In this document: positions 1 through 10,277 of the stretch, in pieces | Numbering within the stretch: the stretch's first letter is position 1 | How the letters are laid out: each line of letters starts with the position of its first letter | NCBI GenBank assembly: GCA_027596195.1 | Contig: JADGJG010000755.1 | Location: forward strand, 1-12,936 | From: Podochytrium sp. JEL0797 | Lineage: Eukaryota > Chytridiomycota > Chytridiomycetes > Chytridiales > Chytriomycetaceae | Length of the DNA stretch: 12,936 bases | Reading direction: 5' to 3' | Translations under genes and position numbers: made by a program | The notes under the pieces: model-generated | The model's input: only the letters and a program-made list of their open reading frames with translations | What the model was told of the DNA's origin: nothing | Databases searched by the model: none

Positions 1-826
1 ATTGTGACAGCCGGAATCTTTTGAGACTTGAATATTTGAGAAAATGAGGTCGTGATGCCTTCAGTCATCGGGCTTTCCCGTGAGTGGTGGCCCTCTTTTG
101 CGCGCATTTTTTTTGCGGTCCACAGACTGTCACTTGAGGCCGTCGAATCATGTCCTGTTGAGTGCCGCCTCGTGAACATATTTTTGAACGGATGCAAGCT
201 CTGATTTTCCTCGGCCTGATCAAACACCAAATCGCGACTTTCCGCCAGTGGCTGACTTTTCTGCGACGCGGCGCGTTGAGGGGCCGCTTTGCTCTTTCTG
301 ATGGTCAAATTGGCTGCTGATTCTTCAAGGAAATAATTCGCAATGATTGCGGTCGGCGATTTAATGGAGGCGGGTGGATTGTTGCTCACTCGCGGAGGAC
401 TCATCATTCTTTCGCCCAAATCTTCGAACACGTTGGCCAAACTCGTGTTGATCACGTGGTTTTTGAACAAGATGATGGACCCGGACATATTGCTGGAGAT
501 CATCGATCCCGAAAAGGAGCCAGGAGAGAATCTCGACATTTGAAAGTCTTTGGGACTGAAATTACTGCTTGATGATACGGGCGCAAACAGCTGCGCAGCG
601 AGAGGTCTCAACATGGCTAATTGGAGCTCCAACTGCTCGAACTTGTTGCGGAACTCGATCAAGAGATCAGTCTCGATTGTGACGCGGTCCATCAAGTTGC
701 CTTGTCGCTTAATGGAGATTTTCACGCGGAAGTGAGCGTAAATCTGCACCGCGCTCCCTTATTTTATGTTATTATTAAAATCATCGACTAATTCTAACTT
801 TCATCCTTAACCCCGAAGCGAGTCAT
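1..826 (-). CDS. Unrecognised Ser-rich protein, 5' part (runs off left edge)
   Basis: The minus strand is open without a stop from about 759 to the window edge, which is far longer than expected by chance. A Met at 692 starts MDRVTIETDLL. The in-frame sequence upstream (IYAHFRVKISIKRQGNL) also looks coding and has no Met, so I infer a 5-codon first exon (826-812, MTRFG), a GTTAAG-donor intron 811-744 and exon 2 from 743. Residues roughly 25-55 form an amphipathic, Leu/Glu-rich stretch (EFRNKFEQLELQLAMLRPLA) that could be a short coiled coil. It is followed by a long low-complexity Ser/Pro/Asn-rich region with basic Ser sites such as RRHST. I do not recognise a family. There is no signal peptide or membrane segment in the visible part. 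It is divergent from the NIPA gene. The reading frame is well supported; the first exon is inference, and translation could instead start at 692. Further introns cannot be excluded. Confidence 0.6.
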
Positions 827-1376
827 GCTGGATGGTGGCGACCCGGTTTTCGTCGGAACCAGCTTTAAGCCTAGCGTACCGGGACGGCGCAAGCTATATT
901 TCGAACATGTTGCGCTTTGAGCATCTGAATTCATGCGGTTGCTTTAGTTGACGAAAGTGGTTCCGAGCGCTACGGCGGCGACTTAAGAAATATCGCAGGA
1001 AAAAAAATGGATTGGAACCACCCCCCCCCCCCCCACTCCCACCCCCCACATAAGGTGTATTGACCCGCGTTAAAGATTGAGACAATGATGAAATAGTTCG
1101 TCATTCGGATAGAGCAGAACGCGAGAAAGTGATGGCCACCGCCCGCCCCGCTCAGCCAGGTGCTTTTCCGTTGGGTGGCGTTTTTTGAACAGAAAGGAAG
1201 GAGGTATAACTCTTTCCCATACTTAATTAGCGGGCGAAATCGCTCGCGGAATAACGCGTCTCGGGATTTTCAACAGGAAAAACGCGTAAATCGCTCGTTC
1301 AACCGGCTCACTGCAGACCCACCCTCATCTCCCTTACTACCTGTCACACTTCTTTCCAACTGTTATCCGCCACTTT
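827..1376. other. Divergent intergenic region, about 550 bp
   Basis: This lies between the 5' ends of the left-edge minus-strand gene and the NIPA gene, so it should hold both promoters. It contains the C-rich tract at 1021-1047. A pyrimidine-rich stretch runs from about 1318 to the NIPA start codon and looks like a fungal-type 5' leader. Short open frames here have no recognisable protein character; the minus one at 894-1085 is mostly poly-Gly read from the C tract. I see no gene, RNA or clear TATA element. Confidence 0.5.
1021..1047. repeat. C14 homopolymer and C-rich tract (G-rich on minus strand)
   Basis: An unbroken run of 14 C (1021-1034) is followed by CCC (1038-1040) and CCCCCC (1042-1047), separated by one to three bases. 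The minus strand therefore carries G6, G3 and G14 runs with very short loops. This is enough for an intramolecular G-quadruplex if the G14 run contributes two tracts. It lies in the divergent promoter region, about 330 bp upstream of the NIPA start. Confidence 0.8.
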
Positions 1377-2846
1377 ATGAACGCGACACTTGCAACAGCT
1401 GAGCCGGACTGGTACAAATATGCCGGCGTCTCATTAGCACTCTCATCAGGCCTCTTCATTGGGTGCGCTTTCATATTCAAAAAGAAGGGCTTGATTGACA
1501 CGAAATCCTTGCACGGGGAGCTCGGAAACGGACACCAATATTTAAACAGCCCGATGTGGTGGACAGGAATGATTTTAAGTGAGTGAAGTACTTTTGGAGA
1601 GTCTTATAACGACGTTATGGGCTGACGCGAGAGTTAATTTCTATTATATCACAGTGGCGCTGGGGGAAGTGTCCAACTTCGTCGCGTACGCCTTCTCCCC
1701 CGCGATTTTAGTAACCCCACTTGGAGCCATCAGCGTGGTCGTAAGGTGCGTTACTTGCAGTGTTCCAACATTCAAAATAATCGACTCTAATCGCGTCCTA
1801 TCAGCGCAATCCTGTCTGAAATCTTTTTGAAAGAAAAGCTCAATCTGAGTGGGAAAATTGGGTGTGCTCAATGCGTTATTGGGGCTATCTTGATTGTTCT
1901 CCATGCACCGGAATCGAACAGCAGTGACACTATTGGCGAGTTTTTCGGATTCGTTGGAACTCCATGTATTTTTTTTTCGCGTTTGAATCCCGGCCACTAT
2001 CACATTGTTTCTAACCATACTTTCTTTCTCCTTTAAACAGTATTCATAACATACGCGAGTCTGTGCGGTGCTGGGATCGTCTATTTGGTGTACAAAGTGG
2101 CGCCGGAACACGGCGACAAGAATCCAATGGTTTACATTTCCATTTGCTCTTTGGTCGGCTCTTTCCTGGTCCTCAGTTGCCAAGGTAAAATATGCGAATT
2201 GGCGCATATTTCATTTCTGACATTTGCAAAAAAAACGCAGGTTTTGGATCGGCAGTTGCCTTCACATTTGCGCATTTCCACGATGGTGGGAACCAGTTTC
2301 TTGATTGGCGCATTTATCCGCTCATGTGCGTGATTGCTGCAACGGTGGTCATGCAAATTCATTTCCTCAACAAAGCTTGTAAGCATTGATGTTTTTGGTC
2401 AACCGTTTCCATTCTCCCCCCTTCCTCCTTTTCATCTAACCGTATCGATTTGTCCAGTGAATCAATTTAGCACCGCAATCGTAACTCCCGTATACTACGT
2501 CACTTTCACGACCTGCACGATCATCTCAAGCGCCGTCCTTTTTCGAGGGTTCACTGTCAATAGCTCCACAGACGGCGCGACCATCATTCTGGGGTTTACA
2601 GTGATTGTGGGTGGCGTGTCTTTGTTGTTTGATTACAACGATAGAATGGTGAGACACCGCGTGAGGATGCAAAGTGCAAAGGTGATCGGAGCCAATGGGC
2701 AAGCACTCGTGTCGAAAGGGGAAAGCTTCATGTCTGAGTTTGACGAGTCTGAACCTGACAAGAAAGATGAGGTGGTATTGCAGATGGAAGCAGTGAATCG
2801 GAGTAGGGAAGGAAGCGGCGTGCCGTTAAAGTCGGCTGCGCTGTGA
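1377..2846 (+). CDS. NIPA: NIPA-family (DUF803) magnesium transporter
   Basis: Six exons join to 374 aa: 1377-1578, 1655-1745, 1805-1965, 2041-2184, 2241-2378, 2458-2846. All introns are GT-AG and 56-79 nt, and phases match at every junction. The family signature is clear: SGLFIGCAFIFKKKGL, WWTGMILMALGEVSNFVAYAF (crossing intron 1), SPAILVTPLGAISVVVSAILSE, FLKEKLNLSGKIGC, then IVLHAPE and YISICSLVGSF. About nine hydrophobic segments are visible (near residues 15-34, 61-83, 84-105, 113-135, 150-175, 185-203, 228-246, 255-277, 290-307), followed by a hydrophilic C-tail of about 65 aa rich in Glu, Lys and Ser. NIPA proteins are multi-pass membrane proteins implicated in Mg2+ uptake and endosomal or plasma-membrane transport. 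The length is normal. It is convergent with kinase A, only 99 bp apart. The ATG at 1377 is chosen because the family homology begins about 11 residues later and the leader upstream is pyrimidine-rich. Confidence 0.95.
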
Positions 2847-2896
2847 CTGCGCGCAATTGTCTCGTTATTCCGTTTTCAAGGAGCAGTTTAAAAGGG

Positions 2897-2902
2897 TTTA
2901 TT
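2897..2902 (-). terminator. Poly(A) signal of kinase A
   Basis: AATAAA on the minus strand, 43 nt beyond the kinase A stop codon. It lies inside the 99-bp gap shared with the convergent NIPA gene, so the two 3' ends probably abut or overlap. Confidence 0.6.
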
Positions 2903-2945
2903 TCAGAACAAAAATTATAAGTAAAATATGCCGCACTGATTTGAT

Positions 2946-4813
<1,868 letters not shown>

Positions 4814-5457
4814 TTAATATGCCGTCTTTTTGAAAGCTTCGTGGCTGCGGGGTATGGGGAGATATGACACTGATGGGTTTGTCGGGTGTGGGACCTGTAG
4901 GATCGAGCGAGTTGGGTCTGAAGGGAACGCGTGACGGTTTGATCTTTCAATTCCTAAATGAGACTTTATCTCGGGGGAGGCGGGTGATATTTGAGAGCGA
5001 AGGCAACGACGCGCGAAAGATTTACACCGTCGGAATTCTGACAATGAAAATAGGGGAAGGTCGCGTCCCAACGGCATGCGAGAAAACGGCCAGAATGTAA
5101 GGGTGTAAGGTTCCAATCTTCGCTAGTCGCTGAAGAGTGTGTGCGGATGGCGAGAGAAATCAGTCAACAAGGTTTGATTTCATCAATTAATGAATGCGAA
5201 TTTCGCGATCGACTATTCCTTTGATTGGAAAAGAACCTCTCTCCTCAACCTCTTTTAATTCCTGAAAGTGAAAAAACGCGATCGCATAATTTAAACCTCC
5301 GAGAACAAAGGAGATTCGAAAATTCTTTGTGCGCTTCAGGCGCCGCGACTTGATCCAGACAGACACTTTGCAGACCTTGAACGGACACAATCACTCACCA
5401 GTCCTGCTCTTGAACTCTCTCTTGCCGTACAGAGTTTCCGATAATCTTCTCGTCAAA
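4814..5457. promoter_or_regulatory. Divergent promoter region between kinases A and B (644 bp)
   Basis: This gap separates the start codons of two paralogous kinases transcribed away from each other, so it probably drives both. No convincing gene was found. The word CGCGATCG occurs twice, at 5204-5211 and 5277-5284, 73 bp apart; the second copy is part of the palindrome GCGATCGC. On the minus strand 5187-5390 is open and contains an acceptor-like cactttcag, but the encoded peptide is not recognisable. A shared bidirectional promoter is inferred from geometry only. Confidence 0.45.
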
Positions 5458-7432
5458 ATGGGAGCTTCATGTTGCAAACCAGAAGTGATTGATTTCACGA
5501 AACCAGGTAACAAACACATATTGCTTCTCGCCACTCTTCCTTGCTTAGTAGATCTCTCGGCACGCGCAACCCAATTGAGACAGAAACCCGGCAGGATCGC
5601 TAACTACTCAACACAGCCGAACTCAACCATTTCGAACTGCAGAGATCCATCGGAAAGGGGGCCTTCGGCAAGGTCAAAATAGTTAAACATAAAAGCTCCA
5701 ACGAGCGCTATGCCCTCAAATATATCAACAAGGAGGCATGTATCAAAATGAAGGCCGTCGATAACATAATTCAGGAAAGAAAACTGCTCGAGTTGATCCA
5801 TTGTCCGTTTGTTTGGTGAGCGCCGTTGAAAGCAACGCGACGACGCTTATGCTTTTTACCTATAGCAATTTACGTTACGCGTTCCAAGACGACGAAAACA
5901 TGTTCATGGTTATTGATGTGAAGATGGGCGGGGATTTGCGGTTCCATCTCACCAAATCAGGCCCAATGCAAGAGAATCAAGTTCGATTCTATATGGCCGA
6001 GTGCGCACTTGGATTAATGTATCTACATTCCAAGAATGTGGTGCACAGAGATATGAAACCAGACAACAGTACGCACAAACTGCCCCACCATCCCCTTCAC
6101 AACCTCACTAACCGAATAAAAAGTCTTGCTGGACGAGAAGGGCCATGCCTGTTTGACTGATTTCAACATTGCGACGTACTGGAAGGAGGATAAGCCGCTC
6201 CACGCGGTTGCAGGGTCAATGGCTTACATGGCTCCCGAGATATTGGAGAAAAAGAAGCCAGGATACACATATACGATCGATTGGTGGAGTTTGGGAGTGA
6301 TTGCTTTTGAGCTTTTAGTAGGAAAGGTTGGTCCAGAGCTCTTTTGTGTTGCGAAATTAACGTTGAGTAACCAGCGACCCTTCCGCGGAGCAACCAACGA
6401 AGAACTGACGGACGTGATTCTGAAAGGAACCCTCGAATTTCCACCCAAAGTGGCGGACACACTATCACAGGAAGGAAAGAATATTATCAAAGGCTGGGTC
6501 ACACATTCTCCAACCGAGAGGCTGGGCAGCAAGGAGACCGGAGGGGATACGAAAATCACGAATCATGCTTGGTTCGCTGAGTATGACTGGTTTGAGCTCG
6601 AGGCTTTAGAGGTTCAGCCGCCCTTTACACCAGATGTAAAATCCCGCGTTCATGGAATGGTGTGCAAATACTAACCCGCTTGAATTGATAGAGCAAAAAG
6701 GCCAACTTTGACGGCACGCACGAGTTGGAGGAGATTCTTATGGAGGAGAACCCGCTTCATGCGAAGCCGAGATGCGAAGACGGCAAAAGCTACCTCTACA
6801 AAATTCACCCGAAAGAAGCTGAAAAGATGGACACGAAATTCCTGTACTTTGACCACTCCACACTTGCCACGCCGGTCAATGGACGCAAAAAGTCGATGGC
6901 TTGGACAAACAAGTTGACAGAAATCAAGAAAAGTCAAAAGGGCCTGGTTGAGAGCGACGTGGAGGATCAACAAGATTTGATGGAATTTCGATCTGCATAC
7001 CTCGTTGTGGACACCGATTACACCAAGAGCATGACAAATATGTCAACATCGAAAGACTCTGCAGATGGTCCTGTTCCTAGTTTGCCAAGAAGCTCAAATG
7101 CTTCGCCATCGAAATTGGGTTTACCAGTTCGAGTTTTCGAAGAAGGGCAAAATGATGAGGGACAAGAAAATAGTGCTGTCGTTGTATTCGACACCGGATT
7201 GGAGGTTCCCCCGAATACGACAATGCAGCAATCCCAAATCGAAGAACAAAAAGTGGGAAATCAGCTCGAGGAACGCGCATCGCAGGGAAAACAAGGTGGG
7301 GCAGATCAATCAGTTTCACCAGTTCTTGAGACCACTGAAGGAACATCGAAAACAAAGACTGAACAAGGTGGTGTGAAGGATATTCCGGATTCCACAGATT
7401 CGGCGAGAAGGGAGCAGGTCCCAAGCACATAG
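5458..7432 (+). CDS. STK32: STK32/YANK-type Ser/Thr protein kinase, copy B
   Basis: Six exons (5458-5506, 5617-5815, 5866-6068, 6124-6326, 6375-6635, 6692-7432) join in phase to 551 aa. The N-terminus is MGASCCKPEVIDF, a dual-acylation head like the other copies. Key residues are GKGAFGKV, Lys51 in YALKY, HRDMKPDN with Asp145, DFN at 163-165, MAPEIL and DWWSLG. The YANK extension is present: ANFDGTHELEEILMEENPLHAK, then EAEKMDTKFLYFD. The tail is about 200 aa, acidic and Gln/Ser-rich. It has RSAYLVVDTD and VPSLPRSS segments that copy C also carries in the same order. It lacks the tail intron present in A, C and D, and the MAPE-adjacent intron of C and D. The intron at 6327-6374 is 48 nt, in frame and stop-free, so its retention would add 16 residues; splicing is preferred because A and C have introns at exactly this point. 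Confidence 0.94.
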
Positions 7433-7572
7433 TTATTTTACTCTTTTACGCTTTTAAAAATATAGCCCTGTTATTATCAATCTTTAAATACGGTTCTGAG
7501 AGAGTGTGTGTCGGATGGGAGGTTTCCGGTGGCAATTCCCTGATAATCCGTCACAAACAAACTCTTCGAAAA

Positions 7573-8189
7573 ATGGGCAAGAAGGAACCACTCGCGGTTA
7601 GTTCGTCATCCACGGACGGGATTCACCCCTCATTGCGTCGAAACAATGGACTATAGGCTATAGCCCAACTCGAATCGAAGATCTAATCAGAGTGGGGGGG
7701 ATTACGCAAAACCTCCTTCTTATCGACAATCGACCATCGCCTTCTCAACCCGACGTCCTTCTCATTTGTTCGAATAGGATTTCAGTGGCCAGATCCTGGT
7801 GGAACGGATCTTCCAAGTGTCGCTGACGGTTATTGGGGTGAGTTGACTTTGGCTTTCGTTTCGTCTGTTGTGTTCACCCTTCGCCCCACAGGTTATCTCG
7901 TTCTTTGTGGGATATTTCACCGAATCTCTTCAGCTGCTTGTTGGAATCAATGTTGTGGGTCTGCTGTTGGTGCTGATTGTGAGTTGGCTCGAAATGAATA
8001 TCCCCTCTTGTCCGCTCGACCCCTGGTTCACCACTATTGATCGAAATGCATTGATGTTTTGTATGGCAGATCACGGTCCCACCTTGGCCAATGTTCCGAA
8101 GCAATCCTGTAAAATGGCAGCCGAGAAAAGAAAAGAGCGTGGTTCACATGATGGCGAAAAAGGCTGCATGGTGGCAAAAACTGTTTTAA
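7573..8189 (+). CDS. SPCS1: Signal peptidase complex subunit 1 (SPC12/SPCS1)
   Basis: Four small exons (7573-7596, 7778-7837, 7892-7978, 8070-8189) join in phase to 96 aa, the usual size for this family. The assembled protein reads DFSGQILVERIFQ, a first membrane segment (about 22-38, ending FFVGYFTE), a second (about 43-60), then the diagnostic PPWPMFRSNPVKWQP and a basic tail. This is the SPC12 layout: two membrane helices with both ends cytosolic, an accessory subunit of the ER enzyme that removes signal peptides. Exons 2-4 are well supported. Exon 1 (MGKKEPLA, donor GTTAGT, 181-nt intron) is the least certain; an ATG at 7646 followed by GACTAT resembles the family's MDY start but has no usable donor. 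Reading through the third intron (7979-8069) gives a longer frame with an unrelated C-terminus, which I reject. It is flanked by kinases B and C, with about 140 bp on each side. Confidence 0.85.
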
Positions 8190-8197
8190 AGACGTTG

Positions 8198-8203
8198 AAT
8201 AAA
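8198..8203 (+). terminator. Poly(A) signal of SPCS1
   Basis: AATAAA begins 8 nt after the SPCS1 stop codon (8187-8189). This spacing supports the spliced gene model ending at 8189 rather than the read-through frame ending at 8281. Confidence 0.55.
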
Positions 8204-8331
8204 TGGATATTGTGCTGCAGAGGGAATCTGTCGGGGAAATTGAATTGGGAAGTGAGAAATGAACAAAGCGCGTGGGTTTGAACAATGGACCCTTAATTCA
8301 CTCTGTCAAACCATTCAACCAAGATAACAAG

Positions 8332-10167
8332 ATGGGCTGCTGTGAATCGAAAGAAGAGCCGGTTGATTTCAACACCGAAGGTATGGCGTGCGTTTAACAC
8401 CAGGTACGCGCCGAATCGCGAACTAAACCCCTCACCATTTGCCCGACACACCCTCTGAACACACCACCGAAAGTCAACTTGAGCCATTTTGAACTGCTGA
8501 ATCAAATCGGAAAGGGTGCATACGGGAAAGTGAAACTCGTGGAACACAAGCAAACAAAGTTGAAGTACGCGTTGAAATATATCGATAAGAGGCAATGCAC
8601 GAGGCAGAAAGCTGTTCAGTATATCATTCAAGAGCGTAACCTTTTGGAGGACGTTCATTGTCTTTTTGTGTGGTGAGTCTCGAGCTTTCCAGCGACGCGT
8701 GCATTTTACCAAAAATCCAACAGCAACCTGCGATACTCGTTCCAGGATGACGAAAACATGTTCATGGTCATTGATTTGAAAAAGGGAGGAGACATGCGTT
8801 TCGCCCTTTCAAAGTCTGGTGGCAAATTCCCCGAAATGACTACAAGATTCATGATTGCCGAGATTTCTCTCGGAATCATGTACCTTCACGCAAGAAATGT
8901 GGTACATAGAGATCTTAAACCTGAAAACAGTTGAGTTTTGTCGCGTTTGCGTTGCGTTATACTGACCAACGCGACAGTTCTGTTGGACGAATTCGGGCAT
9001 TGCTGTTTGACTGATTTCAACGTATCAACGCACTTTAAGGAGACAAAATTGATGCACGCAATAGCAGGGAGTCTTTCTTATATGGGTGAACACGCTCTCA
9101 AGTTTGTTCCATAACAAGCCCTCATTCTCACACAACAACCAAACATCGACAGCTCCTGAAATATTGAATAAGGCAAGGAAAGGATACAACAAAAATATTG
9201 ATTGGTGGAGTTTGGGTATCATTCTGTACGAAATTCTCTTTGGAAAGGTGTTTTCCCAGATTTCTGCAGCACTCGCCAAACGCTGATTCCCTCCACTCAA
9301 AAACAGCGTCCGTTCCGGGGCAAGCACGACGAAGCTGTAGAAGAAGCCATTCAAAACAAAGAGCTCTCGATCCCAAAGGAGCCCAAAGTTTCGGAACCGT
9401 GCTCCGATTTTATTAGAGGTCTCCTCACGCGACCATATCACGAGAGACTCGGGGCCAAAGAAATGGGCGGAGATACTTCCATCAAGGGACATCGGTGGTT
9501 CGAAAAGTGCGATTGGATCGAGATTGAGAAGCTGAAAGGGACTCCGTTGTATGTCCCCGACGTGAGTGCTTGAATTATCGCCTCCTCGATTTTGGATCTT
9601 CTAACTAAACGCGTGGCTAGACCAAAAACATCAATGCGGATCAATTCCTCGAGTTGGAGGAACTTCTGGATGGTGGAGCTCCGTTGAAAGCCCAGCCGCG
9701 AAAAATTAAAAAGGAAGGGAAGCGTGAGTATTTGAACGCATTCCACCGCTAGACTCTATCTCATCACTTAATTCCCGATTCGGATCAAATTTTACCCAGC
9801 TGTGAACACGAAACACGAAAAACAGGCCTTGCAATTCGATACCGAATTCAAAGTCTTTGATTTCACCAAACTGCCCACCACAACGCAACCAACACCAATC
9901 TCAGCTCCAAATGCACTCTCAGTATCTCAAAATTCACCAGCTTCCCAGCCAACAGACGCGATCGACAACAAATCAGACGCGAGCGATACCACCTCTCTCT
10001 ACGACTTGCGCGAAGTGCGGTCGCAATATATATTATACGACTCGGACAGTGTGACAATAGCGAGTGTGAAAAGTTCGCGTTCGAGTTCGTTCAGTCATTC
10101 CATGAGTCAGGCTCAGGACATGGATATCCCTGCGGTTCCGATTTTACCGAGACCAAGCGCAGGATGA
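8332..10167 (+). CDS. STK32: STK32/YANK-type Ser/Thr protein kinase, copy C
   Basis: Eight exons (8332-8380, 8474-8672, 8724-8929, 8978-9085, 9153-9247, 9307-9561, 9621-9723, 9800-10167) join in phase to 460 aa. The head is [13 protein letters not shown], with Gly2 for myristoylation and Cys3-Cys4 for palmitoylation. The domain has GKGAYGKV, Lys51, HRDLKPEN (Asp146; Glu replaces Asp two residues before DFN exon), DFN at 164-166, MAPEIL and DWWSLG. The C-terminal extension has [14 protein letters not shown] and [18 protein letters not shown]. The tail is the shortest of the four (about 100 aa) and ends [11 protein letters not shown]... [10 protein letters not shown]. An extra phase-1 intron (9086-9152) splits the codon just before APE, as in copy D. 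It starts 142 bp after SPCS1. Membrane location is inferred from the head motif; the substrate is unknown. Confidence 0.94.
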
Positions 10168-10180
10168 GAAATGTTAGTTA

Positions 10181-10186
10181 AATAAA
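10181..10186 (+). terminator. Poly(A) signal of kinase C
   Basis: AATAAA begins 14 nt after the copy C stop codon, in the 110-bp gap before the copy D start codon. Confidence 0.6.
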
Positions 10187-10277
10187 GAAAACAATGATAT
10201 GATGATTGATGATGAAGAACAATGAACTTTTCGTAAAATATCCAAAATACACTCAGCTTCCTGTCTGCCTCCACATC

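Noticed and set aside
894..1085. Minus-strand frame with a poly-Gly run
   Set aside because: The Gly run is just the C-rich tract; the rest is not protein-like and no splice to the left-edge gene was convincing.
1644..2207. 187-aa open frame on the minus strand
   Set aside because: It lies antisense to NIPA exons and introns, which are strongly supported by family motifs; the peptide has no recognisable features.
4864..5100. 78-aa plus-strand frame between kinases A and B
   Set aside because: No known motif, no homology between paralog flanks, and it sits in the shared promoter region.
5187..5390. Minus-strand open frame with an acceptor-like site and an ELKEVEERGSF... peptide
   Set aside because: It looks somewhat exon-like, but no partner exon or known family was found, and it lies in the kinase B leader. 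Not strong enough to call a gene.
6126..6674. Kinase B frame reading through introns at 6327-6374 and 6636-6691
   Set aside because: Paralogs A and C have introns at GK|RPF and all four at PD|; the read-through ends lose the conserved ELEE extension. Kept only as a possible retention event.
7868..8281. Read-through open frame giving a 137-aa protein
   Set aside because: It includes intron 7979-8069 of SPCS1. Splicing that intron gives the conserved WPMFR.NPVKW motif and a stop followed closely by AATAAA.
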